Assembly: GCA_038327195.1 (NCBI GenBank)
Contig: JBBQKU010000005.1
Location: forward strand, 115,656-179,655
Direction: 5' to 3'
Origin: UBA4416 sp038327195
Lineage (GTDB): Bacteria; Bacteroidota; Bacteroidia; B-17B0; Aurantibacillaceae
Length of the DNA stretch: 64,000 nucleotides
Position numbers and translations under genes: made by a program. Shown piece by piece: positions 25,534 to 34,935 of this stretch. The notes under the pieces were generated by a model. It made no database searches. It worked only from the letters and a program-made list of their open reading frames with translations, and was not told where the DNA came from. The number at the start of each line of letters is the position of its first letter. The stretch's first letter is position 1.

Positions 25534-28236
25534 ATGAAAAAACTATTAATATTAATTGGAATTATTTTTTCAATTTCAGCTCATGCACAATGCTTTGAAA
25601 TTGAAAGTATTTTGGTAGATGGTTGTGATGGTGGTAATGAAGGGAAAAATGAAATGGTTCGTTTTAAGGTTGGTTCCACACCATTAAGCGTGTCAACATT
25701 AACAGTTAATTGGCCTTCAAATCCTTGGTTGGGTGTTTGTCAAAGTGTTTCAACGGCAACTTCAGTTACTCTTATTAATTCTACTATTTTGGGTTGCGGC
25801 CTTCTAAAAGAACCAATTGGTGGCATTTTACCAGCAAATTCTAAAGTATTGTTGGTTACAAGTACTGATTTTAATCCATTAGCTCAGAGTTTTACAAATT
25901 TAACGGATACCTTAATAGTCATATTTCAGTGTGCAGGAAATACAACAGGCCATTTTGCTAATTACTCTTTAACTGGAACCTTTTTAAGAACTCTAACAAT
26001 GACTTTTACTGTGCCTGTTGGTTGCACTGATGCTGTTACTTATAACAAAACACTTCTTTTGAAACAAGATTTAACTATTGGAGCTCAAGACGGGGGAGCT
26101 GTTGAATTTGATGCTGTTGGTAATGCAACCTATGTTAATAGAGGTTGCTCTGGCCCATTTATTCCTTTAAGTGTTTATGCTGGCTTAAATAAAACACTTT
26201 GCTTTAATGCCACACAATTATTAACAGCTTCTGCAAGTGGGCCATTTAATACTGTAAACTGGTCGTTAGGGTCAACCGCGACAGGTTCTTTTGCTCCATC
26301 AAATTCGTTAACAACTACATATACTCCTGGTATAGGGGATAATGGAACAATAAAATTATATTGCACCTTAACTAAAGTTTGTGGAACAGGCACTATCACA
26401 ACAAAAGATAGTTTAGATATTACAATTTTAAAATTACCATTACCTGTTATTTCTTCAAGCACAAATACGTTATGTTTAGGTCAAATAGCGTCATTATCTT
26501 ATTCATTAAGTAATGCTGGGAGCACAGGAACGACTTCTGTTTTATGGTCGCCAGGTAGTGCAACAACCTCCATTATCAGCTCAACAGTGGCAACAATATA
26601 TACAATACAGGTAACTAATTCATGTGGTTTTAATACGGCAAACTATACAGTTTCTGCAATTCCAAATCCAACAGTTAGCATTTCATCAAGCAGTTCTCCA
26701 ACCTTTTGTGCTGGGGGAAGCGTAACGCTAACCGCAACATCAAACGTTGGTAATTATTTATGGACAGGAGGAGCGACAACCTCAACTATAGTAGCATCAA
26801 CAACTCAAACCGCAATAGTAACAAGTACAAATGCCTGCGGAAGTATACAAGCAACGATTTACATCAATGTTGTTCCAGTTCCAACTGTAACACTAAGCCC
26901 TTCTTCAATAGGAATTTGTGCTGGTAGTTCGGCAATTGCATTAGCTCTAACTAACACACCTGTAACCTATTCGTGGAGTACAGGCGCGAGCACTTCTACA
27001 GTTTCATTAAATACGGCTGGAATTTATTCTGTTAACGTAAATAATAGTTGTGGAACTGCACTTGGAACTGTTACCATAACAGTTGGCTCTCTACCAACCA
27101 TAAATATAATAACTACGAGTAGTGTTTTATGCGTGGCTCAATCTGCATCATTAAGTCTTTCGGGAAGTACTGGAACTATTGTTTGGAGTAATGGAGCAAC
27201 AACTTCAACTACATCTGTTAGTTCTCCTGGAGTTTACACGGCCACATTAACAACAAGTTGTGGTACAGCAACCAATTCAATAACTATTTTATCGCAAATA
27301 ACCCCTACTCTTTCTGTGTCTCCAATATCAGCAACCCTTTGTGCAGGACAAACTTTAACACTAACAGCTACAAGTAATGTTAGCAATTATTTTTGGAATA
27401 TAGGAGCTTCAACTGCTACAATAAGCGTTTCAACACCAGGTATAAAAACGGTAACAGTTTCAAATGAATGTGGTTCTGTTACGGCATCAGTAACCGTATT
27501 TTTAAATTCTTTACCTATAATTTCATTAAGTTCTAATACAAATAGTATTTGTCCAAACGAAACAGCAACATTAACTGTTACGGGTAGTCAAGCCCCTTAT
27601 ACTTGGTCAAATACTTCAAATACAGGTTCTATTGTAACAACCAATGGAGGAACAGTAAGTGTTTCATCTACAAATATGTGTGGCACAACAACGCAAACCA
27701 TATCTGTTTCTGTGTATACTATTAATTCAAGTTTTACTGCAAACCCTATGGTAGGCGTAAAACCATTAATTGTAGATTTCAATAACACTAGTATAGGAGC
27801 ATCTTCGTATTTATGGGATTTTGGAAATAGTTTCAGCGCTACAACCCAAACCGTTTCGGCACAAACCTATACTGCCGCTGGGAATTATGTTATTTACTTA
27901 TATACAACAAATGGTACTTGTTCAGCTGTAGATTCTGTTAAAATAACAGTATTAGAAGAAGAACCATATTTAGTAATTCCGAATGTATTTACACCAAATG
28001 GAGATGGTGTAAATGAATTTTTTAAAATAAAAGGTTTTAATATCAACGAATTTAATTGCGTCATATTCAATCGCTGGGGAGTTCGTTTGTTTGAATGGAA
28101 TGAAATTAAAATGGGTTGGGATGGCAAAATAGATGATAAAGATGCGGTTGACGGCATTTATTTCTTCATAATTAACGCTAAGGATATAAATGCAAAAGAA
28201 ATAAAAAAACAAGGAACATTCTCATTAATTAGATAA
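25534..28236 (+). CDS. Gliding motility-associated (T9SS type B) Ig-repeat protein
   Basis: A 900-residue exoprotein from ATG 25534; the upstream in-frame start at 25468 would overlap the previous gene and hide the signal peptide. It has an N-terminal lamin-tail-like domain, then several Ig-like repeats of about 75-80 residues, each with a C-A-G and a Y-x-W-S-x-G-A-x-T-S-T pattern. A PKD-like domain follows (YLWDFGNSF), and the C-terminus is of the gliding-motility type (IPNVFTPNGDGVNEFF...FNRWG...WDGK). The last domain marks export by T9SS and surface anchoring. Adhesion is likely but unproven. Confidence 0.88.
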   Translation: MKKLLILIGIIFSISAHAQCFEIESILVDGCDGGNEGKNEMVRFKVGSTPLSVSTLTVNWPSNPWLGVCQSVSTATSVTLINSTILGCGLLKEPIGGILPANSKVLLVTSTDFNPLAQSFTNLTDTLIVIFQCAGNTTGHFANYSLTGTFLRTLTMTFTVPVGCTDAVTYNKTLLLKQDLTIGAQDGGAVEFDAVGNATYVNRGCSGPFIPLSVYAGLNKTLCFNATQLLTASASGPFNTVNWSLGSTATGSFAPSNSLTTTYTPGIGDNGTIKLYCTLTKVCGTGTITTKDSLDITILKLPLPVISSSTNTLCLGQIASLSYSLSNAGSTGTTSVLWSPGSATTSIISSTVATIYTIQVTNSCGFNTANYTVSAIPNPTVSISSSSSPTFCAGGSVTLTATSNVGNYLWTGGATTSTIVASTTQTAIVTSTNACGSIQATIYINVVPVPTVTLSPSSIGICAGSSAIALALTNTPVTYSWSTGASTSTVSLNTAGIYSVNVNNSCGTALGTVTITVGSLPTINIITTSSVLCVAQSASLSLSGSTGTIVWSNGATTSTTSVSSPGVYTATLTTSCGTATNSITILSQITPTLSVSPISATLCAGQTLTLTATSNVSNYFWNIGASTATISVSTPGIKTVTVSNECGSVTASVTVFLNSLPIISLSSNTNSICPNETATLTVTGSQAPYTWSNTSNTGSIVTTNGGTVSVSSTNMCGTTTQTISVSVYTINSSFTANPMVGVKPLIVDFNNTSIGASSYLWDFGNSFSATTQTVSAQTYTAAGNYVIYLYTTNGTCSAVDSVKITVLEEEPYLVIPNVFTPNGDGVNEFFKIKGFNINEFNCVIFNRWGVRLFEWNEIKMGWDGKIDDKDAVDGIYFFIINAKDINAKEIKKQGTFSLIR

Positions 28237-28368
28237 ACTATTTTCGGAAAATTTAATAATTATTTCTAAATAATAGCAATTCATATTCAATTTAGTCCAA
28301 TTTCAGCAAAGCCTCATTGTGCAATTTTAATGTTGTATTTATATTAACACTAATAAATTTGAATGACC

Positions 28369-29637
28369 CTATTTAATAAAATTAAATTCAGTTCTTCTAT
28401 TGTATTTATGTTCTTTATCGGAGCATAAAACCCCGTTTAAACAGCGATTTCTGATATCAATTTCGCCTTTTCCTATTGCCGTAATTCGATTCTGTTCAAT
28501 CCCATTCTTCACAAGATAATCTGCAACATATATGGCTCGTTTTTTTGAAAGTTCTAAATTAATTTGATCATCACCTTGAGAATCAGTATAAGATTTTATT
28601 TCTAATTTTATTTTAGGATTCCTTTTTAAAATCAAAACAATTTCATTTAATTTTTCTTCAGCATCTTTTTCTAATTCATATTTTGCAAGACCATAAATAA
28701 TATTTTCAACAACTAATAATTCTTTTTGCTTACTTAAATCAAATTTTTTAAAACTAAAATTTAAATTATCATCAATGGGTATTTCTGCCAATTCTAAAAT
28801 ATCACTTTGTAATAACTTATATGAAAATTTAGAAAATGTTTTATTTAAACTTGCAATTTCTTTTCCTTCTTGAGTTAACAATATTAAATTTTTAGTATTT
28901 TTATCTTTAGGATCAACCTTAATAGTATAAGCAGTATCATTATTTGGAATTTTAATATCAAAATCTCCAAATTTATCAGTTGTACCTTTTCCTAAGGTAT
29001 CAATTTTGTTACCTGCTTGAATATGTACTAAAGCATTTATTAAAGGCTCTTTTTTGCCATTTTCATTGGTGAGCAACTTACCTTTTACATTTACAATATT
29101 ATCTTTCATATGATAATCAAATTTTGCAATAGAACTTGAATGCCTTAATATTCTTCCTTCAGGACTTATCATCGTCAATTTTGTAAATAGCTGTCTACAT
29201 TTTGATTCACTTTCTGTATTTCCATTTAAATTTAAATATTCAACTTTATACTTTGAATTTAATTTAAATGGACGTTCTGTTTTAATTTTATGAAGCCAAA
29301 CTTCATAATTATTTATTTTATCATAGGATAAACAAATCACTTTTAAATTGCCTATCATTCCTCCTAATAAAATTGAAGAAATTTTATCTTCTAAAATTTT
29401 AATAGAATCAGCATTATCAACACCTTTTCCAACACTTACAGTTCTGTATCTATAAACTAACACATAATATCCTTTTGTTGGAATTTTAAAATTTACAAGA
29501 TTAATGGCAGTATCATATAATTGAATACTTTCTTTTACGGTGTCTCCAATTTTATAAGATATACTATTTTGACTGAATGTATTTTTACAAGCAAAAAATA
29601 CAACTAGAGAAACTATAATTAAAATTTTTTGTTTCAT
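28369..29637 (-). CDS. OmpA-family outer-membrane lipoprotein
   Basis: A 422-residue protein with an N-terminal lipoprotein-like signal (VVFFACKN), a long periplasmic region including a CarboxypepD-reg-like segment (about 190-255, GKLLTNENGKKEPLINALVHI) and a C-terminal OmpA peptidoglycan-binding domain (about 310-422). The OmpA domain shows IKSYTDSQGDDQINLELSKKRA and the terminal NRRTEFNF. It presumably tethers the outer membrane to peptidoglycan. It is monocistronic on the minus strand. Confidence 0.85.
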   Translation of the reverse strand: MKQKILIIVSLVVFFACKNTFSQNSISYKIGDTVKESIQLYDTAINLVNFKIPTKGYYVLVYRYRTVSVGKGVDNADSIKILEDKISSILLGGMIGNLKVICLSYDKINNYEVWLHKIKTERPFKLNSKYKVEYLNLNGNTESESKCRQLFTKLTMISPEGRILRHSSSIAKFDYHMKDNIVNVKGKLLTNENGKKEPLINALVHIQAGNKIDTLGKGTTDKFGDFDIKIPNNDTAYTIKVDPKDKNTKNLILLTQEGKEIASLNKTFSKFSYKLLQSDILELAEIPIDDNLNFSFKKFDLSKQKELLVVENIIYGLAKYELEKDAEEKLNEIVLILKRNPKIKLEIKSYTDSQGDDQINLELSKKRAIYVADYLVKNGIEQNRITAIGKGEIDIRNRCLNGVLCSDKEHKYNRRTEFNFIK

Positions 29638-29765
29638 TTTTAAAACAATTTGAATAGGATATATTTTTAAAACACAATTTGATAACTAAATATAATTATA
29701 GTTCTTTAGCTTTACAAATTTCTCACTAAATGGTATATTAAATTTATACTCTTTAACAATAAAGT

Positions 29766-29801
29766 CATTAAAAAAGCCTCTGAATAAAACATTCAGAGGC
29801 T
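29766..29801 (-). terminator. Rho-independent terminator after the PhnA-domain gene
   Basis: The arms AGCCTCTGAAT (29775-29785) and ATTCAGAGGCT (29791-29801) form an 11-bp stem with a 5-nt loop. Read on the minus strand they are followed by a T tract. It sits 29 nt downstream of the PhnA-domain gene. Confidence 0.85.
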
Positions 29802-29829
29802 AAATCTATTTATAAGGAGAAATGAAAGC

Positions 29830-30387
29830 TTATAGTTTTTTAACAAACTTACAAAGGATAACAATTGTTTGTTCGTTTATTTTACCCTCAACTTGTTCGG
29901 CATTATCACTTACTAATTTAATTTTTTTAACTACTGTTCCTTTTGAAGCTGTAAAATTTGTTCCTTTTACATTGAGTGCTTGTGTTAAAACCACATTATC
30001 TCCATTTTCTAGTACATTTCCAAAGGCATCTTTATGTATATCTGCAACTTCAAATGCACTTAAAGCCCATCTAATAATATTTTCATCTAAATCTACAGAA
30101 CTAATTAAATTACTAGCCCAATCTTCTTCTTTATAATTTTGTAAAATCCTATAGCTCAAAGCTTGTACACTTGGCTCTTGGCTCCAAATACTTCCTTCAA
30201 TACAACGCCAATGAAAACTTGCTTCTTTACTATCAATTTCTGACAAACAGGTATTGCAAACTGCCACTTGATTTTCAATAGAATCATCATTTTTGGGAGA
30301 TACAGTATAAGCTTCTGTTGCAGTTTCGCTATTACATAATTCACATAACTCTTGATTACGCTGTTTAAGATCTTGGCTGATTGACAT
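29830..30387 (-). CDS. PhnA domain protein
   Basis: A 185-residue protein with an N-terminal zinc ribbon (CELC near residue 15 and CNTC near 48) and a C-terminal PhnA/YjdM domain with DAFGNVLENGDNVVLTQALNVKG. Despite the historical name, a phosphonate role is doubtful for stand-alone homologues. The middle segment (HWRCIEGSIWSQEPSVQALSY) is common to Bacteroidota versions. It is monocistronic and flanked by its own terminator. Confidence 0.9.
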   Translation of the reverse strand: MSISQDLKQRNQELCELCNSETATEAYTVSPKNDDSIENQVAVCNTCLSEIDSKEASFHWRCIEGSIWSQEPSVQALSYRILQNYKEEDWASNLISSVDLDENIIRWALSAFEVADIHKDAFGNVLENGDNVVLTQALNVKGTNFTASKGTVVKKIKLVSDNAEQVEGKINEQTIVILCKFVKKL

Positions 30388-30566
30388 ATTTAAATAATTA
30401 AAGTAAAAAGAAGAATTAAATCTAAGTTTGTAAAAGTATAAGTTTATTTTATATATATAGAAAAAATATAATTGTTTAAAATTAGTTGAATCAATCTAAC
30501 ACATTTTTATTGCTGATTGTTTTTTTGTCAAAATTCTTTTGCTAATAATGTCATCATTATGCTAAA

Positions 30567-30595
30567 TTAAAAAACCGATACTTTGCAGTATCGGT
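30567..30595 (-). terminator. Terminator of the tRNA-Glu transcript
   Basis: The arms ACCGATACT and AGTATCGGT (30574-30595) enclose a TTGC loop. Read on the minus strand they are followed by TTTTTT. It lies 16 nt after the tRNA 3' end. Confidence 0.88.
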
Positions 30596-30610
30596 CAATT
30601 GCTACTTTCG

Positions 30611-30682
30611 TAGCCCGTACGGGAATCGAACCCGTGTTTCGTCCGTGAAAGGGACGCGTCCTAACCCCTAGACGAACGGGCC
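30611..30682 (-). tRNA. tRNA-Glu (anticodon TTC)
   Basis: The minus strand folds as a complete 72-nt cloverleaf: acceptor GGCCCGT/ACGGGCT (first pair G-T), D arm TCTAGGGGTTAGGA, anticodon stem CGTCC/GGACG with loop CTTTCAC (anticodon TTC), and T arm ACGGG-TTCGATT-CCCGT. CCA is not encoded. A terminator follows directly. Confidence 0.97.
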
Positions 30683-30699
30683 ATAAATTTTATGGAGTG

Positions 30700-30707
30700 C
30701 AAATTTA
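30700..30707 (-). promoter_or_regulatory. Candidate -7 element for tRNA-Glu
   Basis: On the minus strand TAAATTTG fits TAnnTTTG and lies 17 nt upstream of the tRNA 5' end. No clear -33 element was found. Confidence 0.35.
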
Positions 30708-30781
30708 CATTATATATTTTATTTAAAAAAATTTATTTTAAAATATATCACATCTATTTCAAAGTTAAATAAAATCTTCCT

Positions 30782-30815
30782 AAAAAAGGCTTGATAACCT
30801 ATTGGTTATCAAGCC
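30782..30815 (-). terminator. Terminator after the coiled-coil protein gene
   Basis: A 12-bp stem GGCTTGATAACC (30788-30799) / GGTTATCAAGCC (30804-30815) with loop TATT, followed on the minus strand by TTTTTT. It is 18 nt downstream of the gene at 30834. Confidence 0.88.
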
Positions 30816-30833
30816 AAAGTAATATTATGACAA

Positions 30834-31508
30834 TTAATCTATTTTATTCATTATGTTTTTAGCATCTTCAACCACTTTTTTCTGGGCTTCAATTTCAGCT
30901 TTTTTCTTTGCTTGGTCAGCTTCATTCTTGGCAATATCAGACTCTGATTTTCTAATTTTTTCTTTATACGATTCTATATCTGATTTTGAGTTTTTATTCT
31001 CTTTTTCAAGTTCTTTTTGATTGTCCTCTAATTTTGAAAATATTTTCTCTTGCTCTTTTACTTTATCCCCTAATGATTCTTTAGTTGTTTTAATCGCAAA
31101 TTCCTTAATCATTTTTTCTGCCATTTTATGCTTATCTCCATCTGAACCACTCAAATAAGCACCGCCTAAATCAAATGCAACATGCATAATCACTGTTTTT
31201 TCTTTTTTATCTTCCTCAAATGTAGTATAAACATCCACTGGATTATTTCCCCAATCCTTTATTAAAACATTATCCCCGAAAATTTCACCTTTATCACTTT
31301 TTACTTTTTCATTTTTAAAGTCTTTTAAAAAACTCTTCCACTTACTTTCAACATCATCTTTTGATGTTTCATAAATGGTAGTTGTATAGGCATTGTGGCT
31401 TCCGTTTGAAAATTTCTCCGAACCATCTTTTACTGATATTTTTTTTTGAGCATTTGCTCCTGATATCAATATCAAAAATGCACCTAATGTTAAACTAATT
31501 TTTTTCAT
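30834..31508 (-). CDS. Secreted coiled-coil protein, unknown function
   Basis: A 224-residue protein with a signal peptide ending in ANAQ (residue 20). Residues 21-135 look globular, and residues about 140-220 form a long highly charged coiled coil (KEQEKIFSKLEDNQKELEKENK and similar). I do not recognise a named family. It is transcribed alone, 56 nt downstream of the DUF502 gene and ending at its own terminator. Confidence 0.75.
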   Translation of the reverse strand: MKKISLTLGAFLILISGANAQKKISVKDGSEKFSNGSHNAYTTTIYETSKDDVESKWKSFLKDFKNEKVKSDKGEIFGDNVLIKDWGNNPVDVYTTFEEDKKEKTVIMHVAFDLGGAYLSGSDGDKHKMAEKMIKEFAIKTTKESLGDKVKEQEKIFSKLEDNQKELEKENKNSKSDIESYKEKIRKSESDIAKNEADQAKKKAEIEAQKKVVEDAKNIMNKID

Positions 31509-31564
31509 AGCTTGTTTGTTTTTTTATTTAAAAATACTAAAAATAATTACAATTATAGTCATAT

Positions 31565-32140
31565 TTAATCCTTATCAACATCCGTAACACCTCCAGAAAC
31601 GATAAATTTCATAGCTTCAGAACCATCGGCATTTAAAGGGCTAATTTGTTCTTTTGGAACAATAATTAATTTACCAGAAAAAGAATAGGATAATGGTAAA
31701 TAAACAGCAATTTTATCTTTAATATCCCATTCACTTAAATCATCTTGAGTTATAAATCCAATTTCTTGAATATTAGCCTGAGGATTTGTTAGAACTAATA
31801 CTGGTTTTGTGAATCTTTTTTTATTCCCCATAAATGCATTCATGAAATCTTTAATAGGAGAATAAATATGTTTTATTAAAGGCATATGCTCTAACTTCTC
31901 TTCAAATAAAGAAAACAATTGTTTAAATACAAATGAAGAGGCCAGAACTCCCAATAAAATTATAAAACCTAATACAATTGCAAATGAAATAAGTGTATTT
32001 AAAAACGGACTACCAGTAAATCCAACAAACGAAAACAAACTTTCAAAAAATTGAAATAATTTAAGAAATAGAAATATCGTTATTCCGATTGGGATAAAAA
32101 TAAGCAAGCCTTGAAAAAAGTATTTTAAAATCTTAGTCAT
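31565..32140 (-). CDS. DUF502 family membrane protein
   Basis: A 191-residue protein with two N-terminal transmembrane helices (about 8-30 and 47-72) and a conserved soluble part that includes IYSPIKDFMNAFMGNKKRFTKPVLV and the GFITQDD segment typical of DUF502. The function of the family is not established. It begins 1 nt after the hemF stop codon, so the two are likely co-transcribed. Confidence 0.88.
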   Translation of the reverse strand: MTKILKYFFQGLLIFIPIGITIFLFLKLFQFFESLFSFVGFTGSPFLNTLISFAIVLGFIILLGVLASSFVFKQLFSLFEEKLEHMPLIKHIYSPIKDFMNAFMGNKKRFTKPVLVLTNPQANIQEIGFITQDDLSEWDIKDKIAVYLPLSYSFSGKLIIVPKEQISPLNADGSEAMKFIVSGGVTDVDKD

Positions 32141-32141
32141 A

Positions 32142-33065
32142 TTATGCCCAGTTTATTCCTTTTTTCAATTTATCCAATGTCTTTTTTTCGTCAGAATTTT
32201 CAATTGGTTTAAAATCATAAAGCCAACTTGCTTGGGTTGGTAAACTCATTAATATAGATTCAATTCTACCATTAGTTTCTAATCCAAAACGTGTTCCTTT
32301 ATCATACACTAAATTAAACTCTACATAACGCCCACGTCTCAGTAATTGCCACTGCTTATTGTCTGTTGTAAATGTTTTATTTTTATTTCGATTTATTAAT
32401 TCAACATATGTAGGTGCAAATAATCTTCCAACATCTTGCCAAAATGCAAAATTTTGCTCAAAATTAAAATCTTCCGAAGTATTTAAACGATCAAAAAAGA
32501 TACCACCAATGCCGCGCGTTTCTTTACGATGATTGATATAAAAATAATCATCGGCCCAGGTTTTAAATTTTTGATAATAGGTTTGGTTATGCTTATCACA
32601 AACTGCTTTTAATTGCTGATGAAAAAACTGAGCGTCAGAATCAACAATATAATGTGGTGTTAAATCTATTCCACCTCCTAACCATTTAGTACCATTACTC
32701 ATTTCGAAATAACGAATATTCATGTGAATAATTGGAACCATTGGGTTTTGTGGATGTATAACAATAGACACGCCTGTAGCAAAAAAAGTATCTTCATTTG
32801 ATGCTGTATTGTTTCCAGAAACACTATGAGCATGTTCTTTCTTTAAAAAATCAGGTATTTTTCCATGAACCGCTGAAAACATAACCCCACCTTTTTCTAT
32901 TACATTTCCACTTTCTATTACACAAGAGATTCCGCCTCCACCCTCTTCTCTTTCCCAAACATCTTTTTTAAATTTTGCTTTTCCATCGGCTTGTTCAAGT
33001 GCATTGCAAATTTCTGTCTGTAATTTTTTAAGCCATTCGGAAATATTGGTTTGATTTAATTCCAT
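32142..33065 (-). CDS. hemF: Oxygen-dependent coproporphyrinogen III oxidase
   Basis: The enzyme oxidatively decarboxylates coproporphyrinogen III to protoporphyrinogen IX in haem synthesis, using O2. Family motifs are complete: GGGGISCVIESG, MFSAVHG, HMNIRYFEM, WLGGGIDLTPHYI, RGIGGIFFDRLN and RRGRYVEFNLVYDKGTRFGL. Length (307) is normal. The start overlaps the 3' end of the LysM gene by 10 nt. Its presence supports an aerobic life style. Confidence 0.96.
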   Translation of the reverse strand: MELNQTNISEWLKKLQTEICNALEQADGKAKFKKDVWEREEGGGGISCVIESGNVIEKGGVMFSAVHGKIPDFLKKEHAHSVSGNNTASNEDTFFATGVSIVIHPQNPMVPIIHMNIRYFEMSNGTKWLGGGIDLTPHYIVDSDAQFFHQQLKAVCDKHNQTYYQKFKTWADDYFYINHRKETRGIGGIFFDRLNTSEDFNFEQNFAFWQDVGRLFAPTYVELINRNKNKTFTTDNKQWQLLRRGRYVEFNLVYDKGTRFGLETNGRIESILMSLPTQASWLYDFKPIENSDEKKTLDKLKKGINWA

Positions 33066-34888
33066 CCTAATTTTTGTAATTTATAATTTGAATATTTATA
33101 AATTGAAATAGCTTTATTTTCATAGCCAGATGAATTGTCAGGACGGAAAAACTTAAATCCACATGATATACCATTATAATTATATTTTTCTAAATACATA
33201 AACATATCAGGTCCTTGTAATTTTAAATTTGACAAATAATAATAAGCAATATCAAAGCCATCGAAGTAATATTCACTCGGGTCGCTAAAATAAATTTCTT
33301 GGTATTGTTTTGTTAATTCCTTTGTAAAGACTTGCGAATAGTCAATATGATTTGCTGTAGCAAAATGAAAATTCAATTCATTCAAATAGCCTTGATCCAA
33401 ATTATCTATTGTTGTAATACTTTCAAATCCTAACAATGCTAAATCTTTTTTGTCAGAAAAAATTGACAGTTGGGTTACAAAATCTTGCAAATAAACTGGG
33501 TTATTGGTAAGTAGCACAATCACATTCTTTTTTCCAGCAACATAATTTGCTTTTACTCCTGCCAAGCCTTTTACCTCAACAATCGTATCTTTTATTGTTT
33601 TACCTTGCTTCAACATATTTTCATTGTATCGCCTTTTAAACGCTTTTACATAAGCTTTGTCTTTTAGAGTTGAGTTAACGATCATAACATTTGAACTTTG
33701 AGTTAACGAATCAGTTGTAAAATCAGCTAAACTTTCAATGATAGTGTATTGAGATGGATTTATTTTACTCACTAAACTATTATTGTATAAAATCTTACTA
33801 GGCTGTGTAATTGGCGCCACAGATGGTATTTGAAGTAATTTTCCTCTATTAGAAATGAGTTTAAATACACTTGTGTACATTGGACCAATTATCATATCTA
33901 ATTTTTTAAATTCTGTGGTTTTACAAATAGCTTCGGCTTTTGCTGAGTCATTTTCTTGAATATCAAATAATGAAATAGTCACATCAAAGTCTTTTGAAAT
34001 TAAAGAATCTACTGCTTTTTTAAATCCAAAATAAAAATCTAATGCCATTGTTTGAGCTGCCGGAAAAGAAGATTTTGCTCTTAATAAATCTTCAATATTT
34101 AGAAATTCGCTTCCTGATAATTTAAATGGTAAAAACAAACCAACATTGTATGCGTTTTTTTTGGATTTATGAAAAGACAATGTATCTTTTATTATAACTA
34201 GTGGCGGAGAATCAACATCCATATGAAGGACAATCGCGTTCTTGCCATTCTCAATTTTTAATACCTGCCCTTGCTTTACTCCATCTTTAACTTCAGGATT
34301 CCATTTAATCATATCATCAACTGGCACATTTATTTTTTTAGAAATCCCATAAAGAGTTTCACCAGCCAATACCGTATATGTTACTATTGAATTTGATTTA
34401 TTATTTGGTAAAACAACTGGTTTAGAATCTCCTGTGTTTTTCTTGTGTGGCTTTTCAGATATGATTAAATACTCACCTTCTTTTATTCCCTTATTTATTA
34501 ATGGGTTTAATGCAGTTAATTTTTTTTCGTCTGTATTATATTTCTTACAAATGCTGTATACCGTTTCATTTTTTTGAATTTTATGATACACGTATTTATT
34601 GGTATCAATTACATTTGATTGTTTTGGCAATAAACTTTCGAAAGGAATTTTTAATTCTTGTCCATTTTTTAAACCTTCAATGGCGTCATCATTTTCAACT
34701 AAAATAGAATTAACATCAATACTGTATGTTTTAGCAATGGCATATAAACTTTGACCTTTCTCAACTTTATGGATATAATACTTTTTACCATTAATGGTTT
34801 TTATATCCGTTGATTTTGTTTGAGCACTTATACTAAGTGATAAAAAACAAAGAATAAAGATGATGTATGTTGTTTTTAATTTATTCAT
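33056..34888 (-). CDS. LysM-repeat protein with type 1 periplasmic-binding fold
   Basis: From ATG 34888 the product is 610 residues, which exposes a clean signal peptide (FLSLSISAQ); an in-frame ATG at 34912 adds only MNAELFQL. Three LysM modules follow (about 38-85, 100-145 and 170-215, each with the pattern V-x-K-G-Q/E-S-L-Y-x-I), so the protein should bind peptidoglycan. The remaining 380 residues resemble receptor-family ligand-binding proteins (VGLFLPFKL, IGPMYTSVF, FDGFDIAYY). The ligand is unknown. It overlaps hemF by 10 nt. Confidence 0.88.
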   Translation of the reverse strand: MNKLKTTYIIFILCFLSLSISAQTKSTDIKTINGKKYYIHKVEKGQSLYAIAKTYSIDVNSILVENDDAIEGLKNGQELKIPFESLLPKQSNVIDTNKYVYHKIQKNETVYSICKKYNTDEKKLTALNPLINKGIKEGEYLIISEKPHKKNTGDSKPVVLPNNKSNSIVTYTVLAGETLYGISKKINVPVDDMIKWNPEVKDGVKQGQVLKIENGKNAIVLHMDVDSPPLVIIKDTLSFHKSKKNAYNVGLFLPFKLSGSEFLNIEDLLRAKSSFPAAQTMALDFYFGFKKAVDSLISKDFDVTISLFDIQENDSAKAEAICKTTEFKKLDMIIGPMYTSVFKLISNRGKLLQIPSVAPITQPSKILYNNSLVSKINPSQYTIIESLADFTTDSLTQSSNVMIVNSTLKDKAYVKAFKRRYNENMLKQGKTIKDTIVEVKGLAGVKANYVAGKKNVIVLLTNNPVYLQDFVTQLSIFSDKKDLALLGFESITTIDNLDQGYLNELNFHFATANHIDYSQVFTKELTKQYQEIYFSDPSEYYFDGFDIAYYYLSNLKLQGPDMFMYLEKYNYNGISCGFKFFRPDNSSGYENKAISIYKYSNYKLQKLGWN

Positions 34889-34935
34889 TAATTGAAATAA
34901 TTCAGCATTCAAAATTTAATATTCAAAAATTAAGT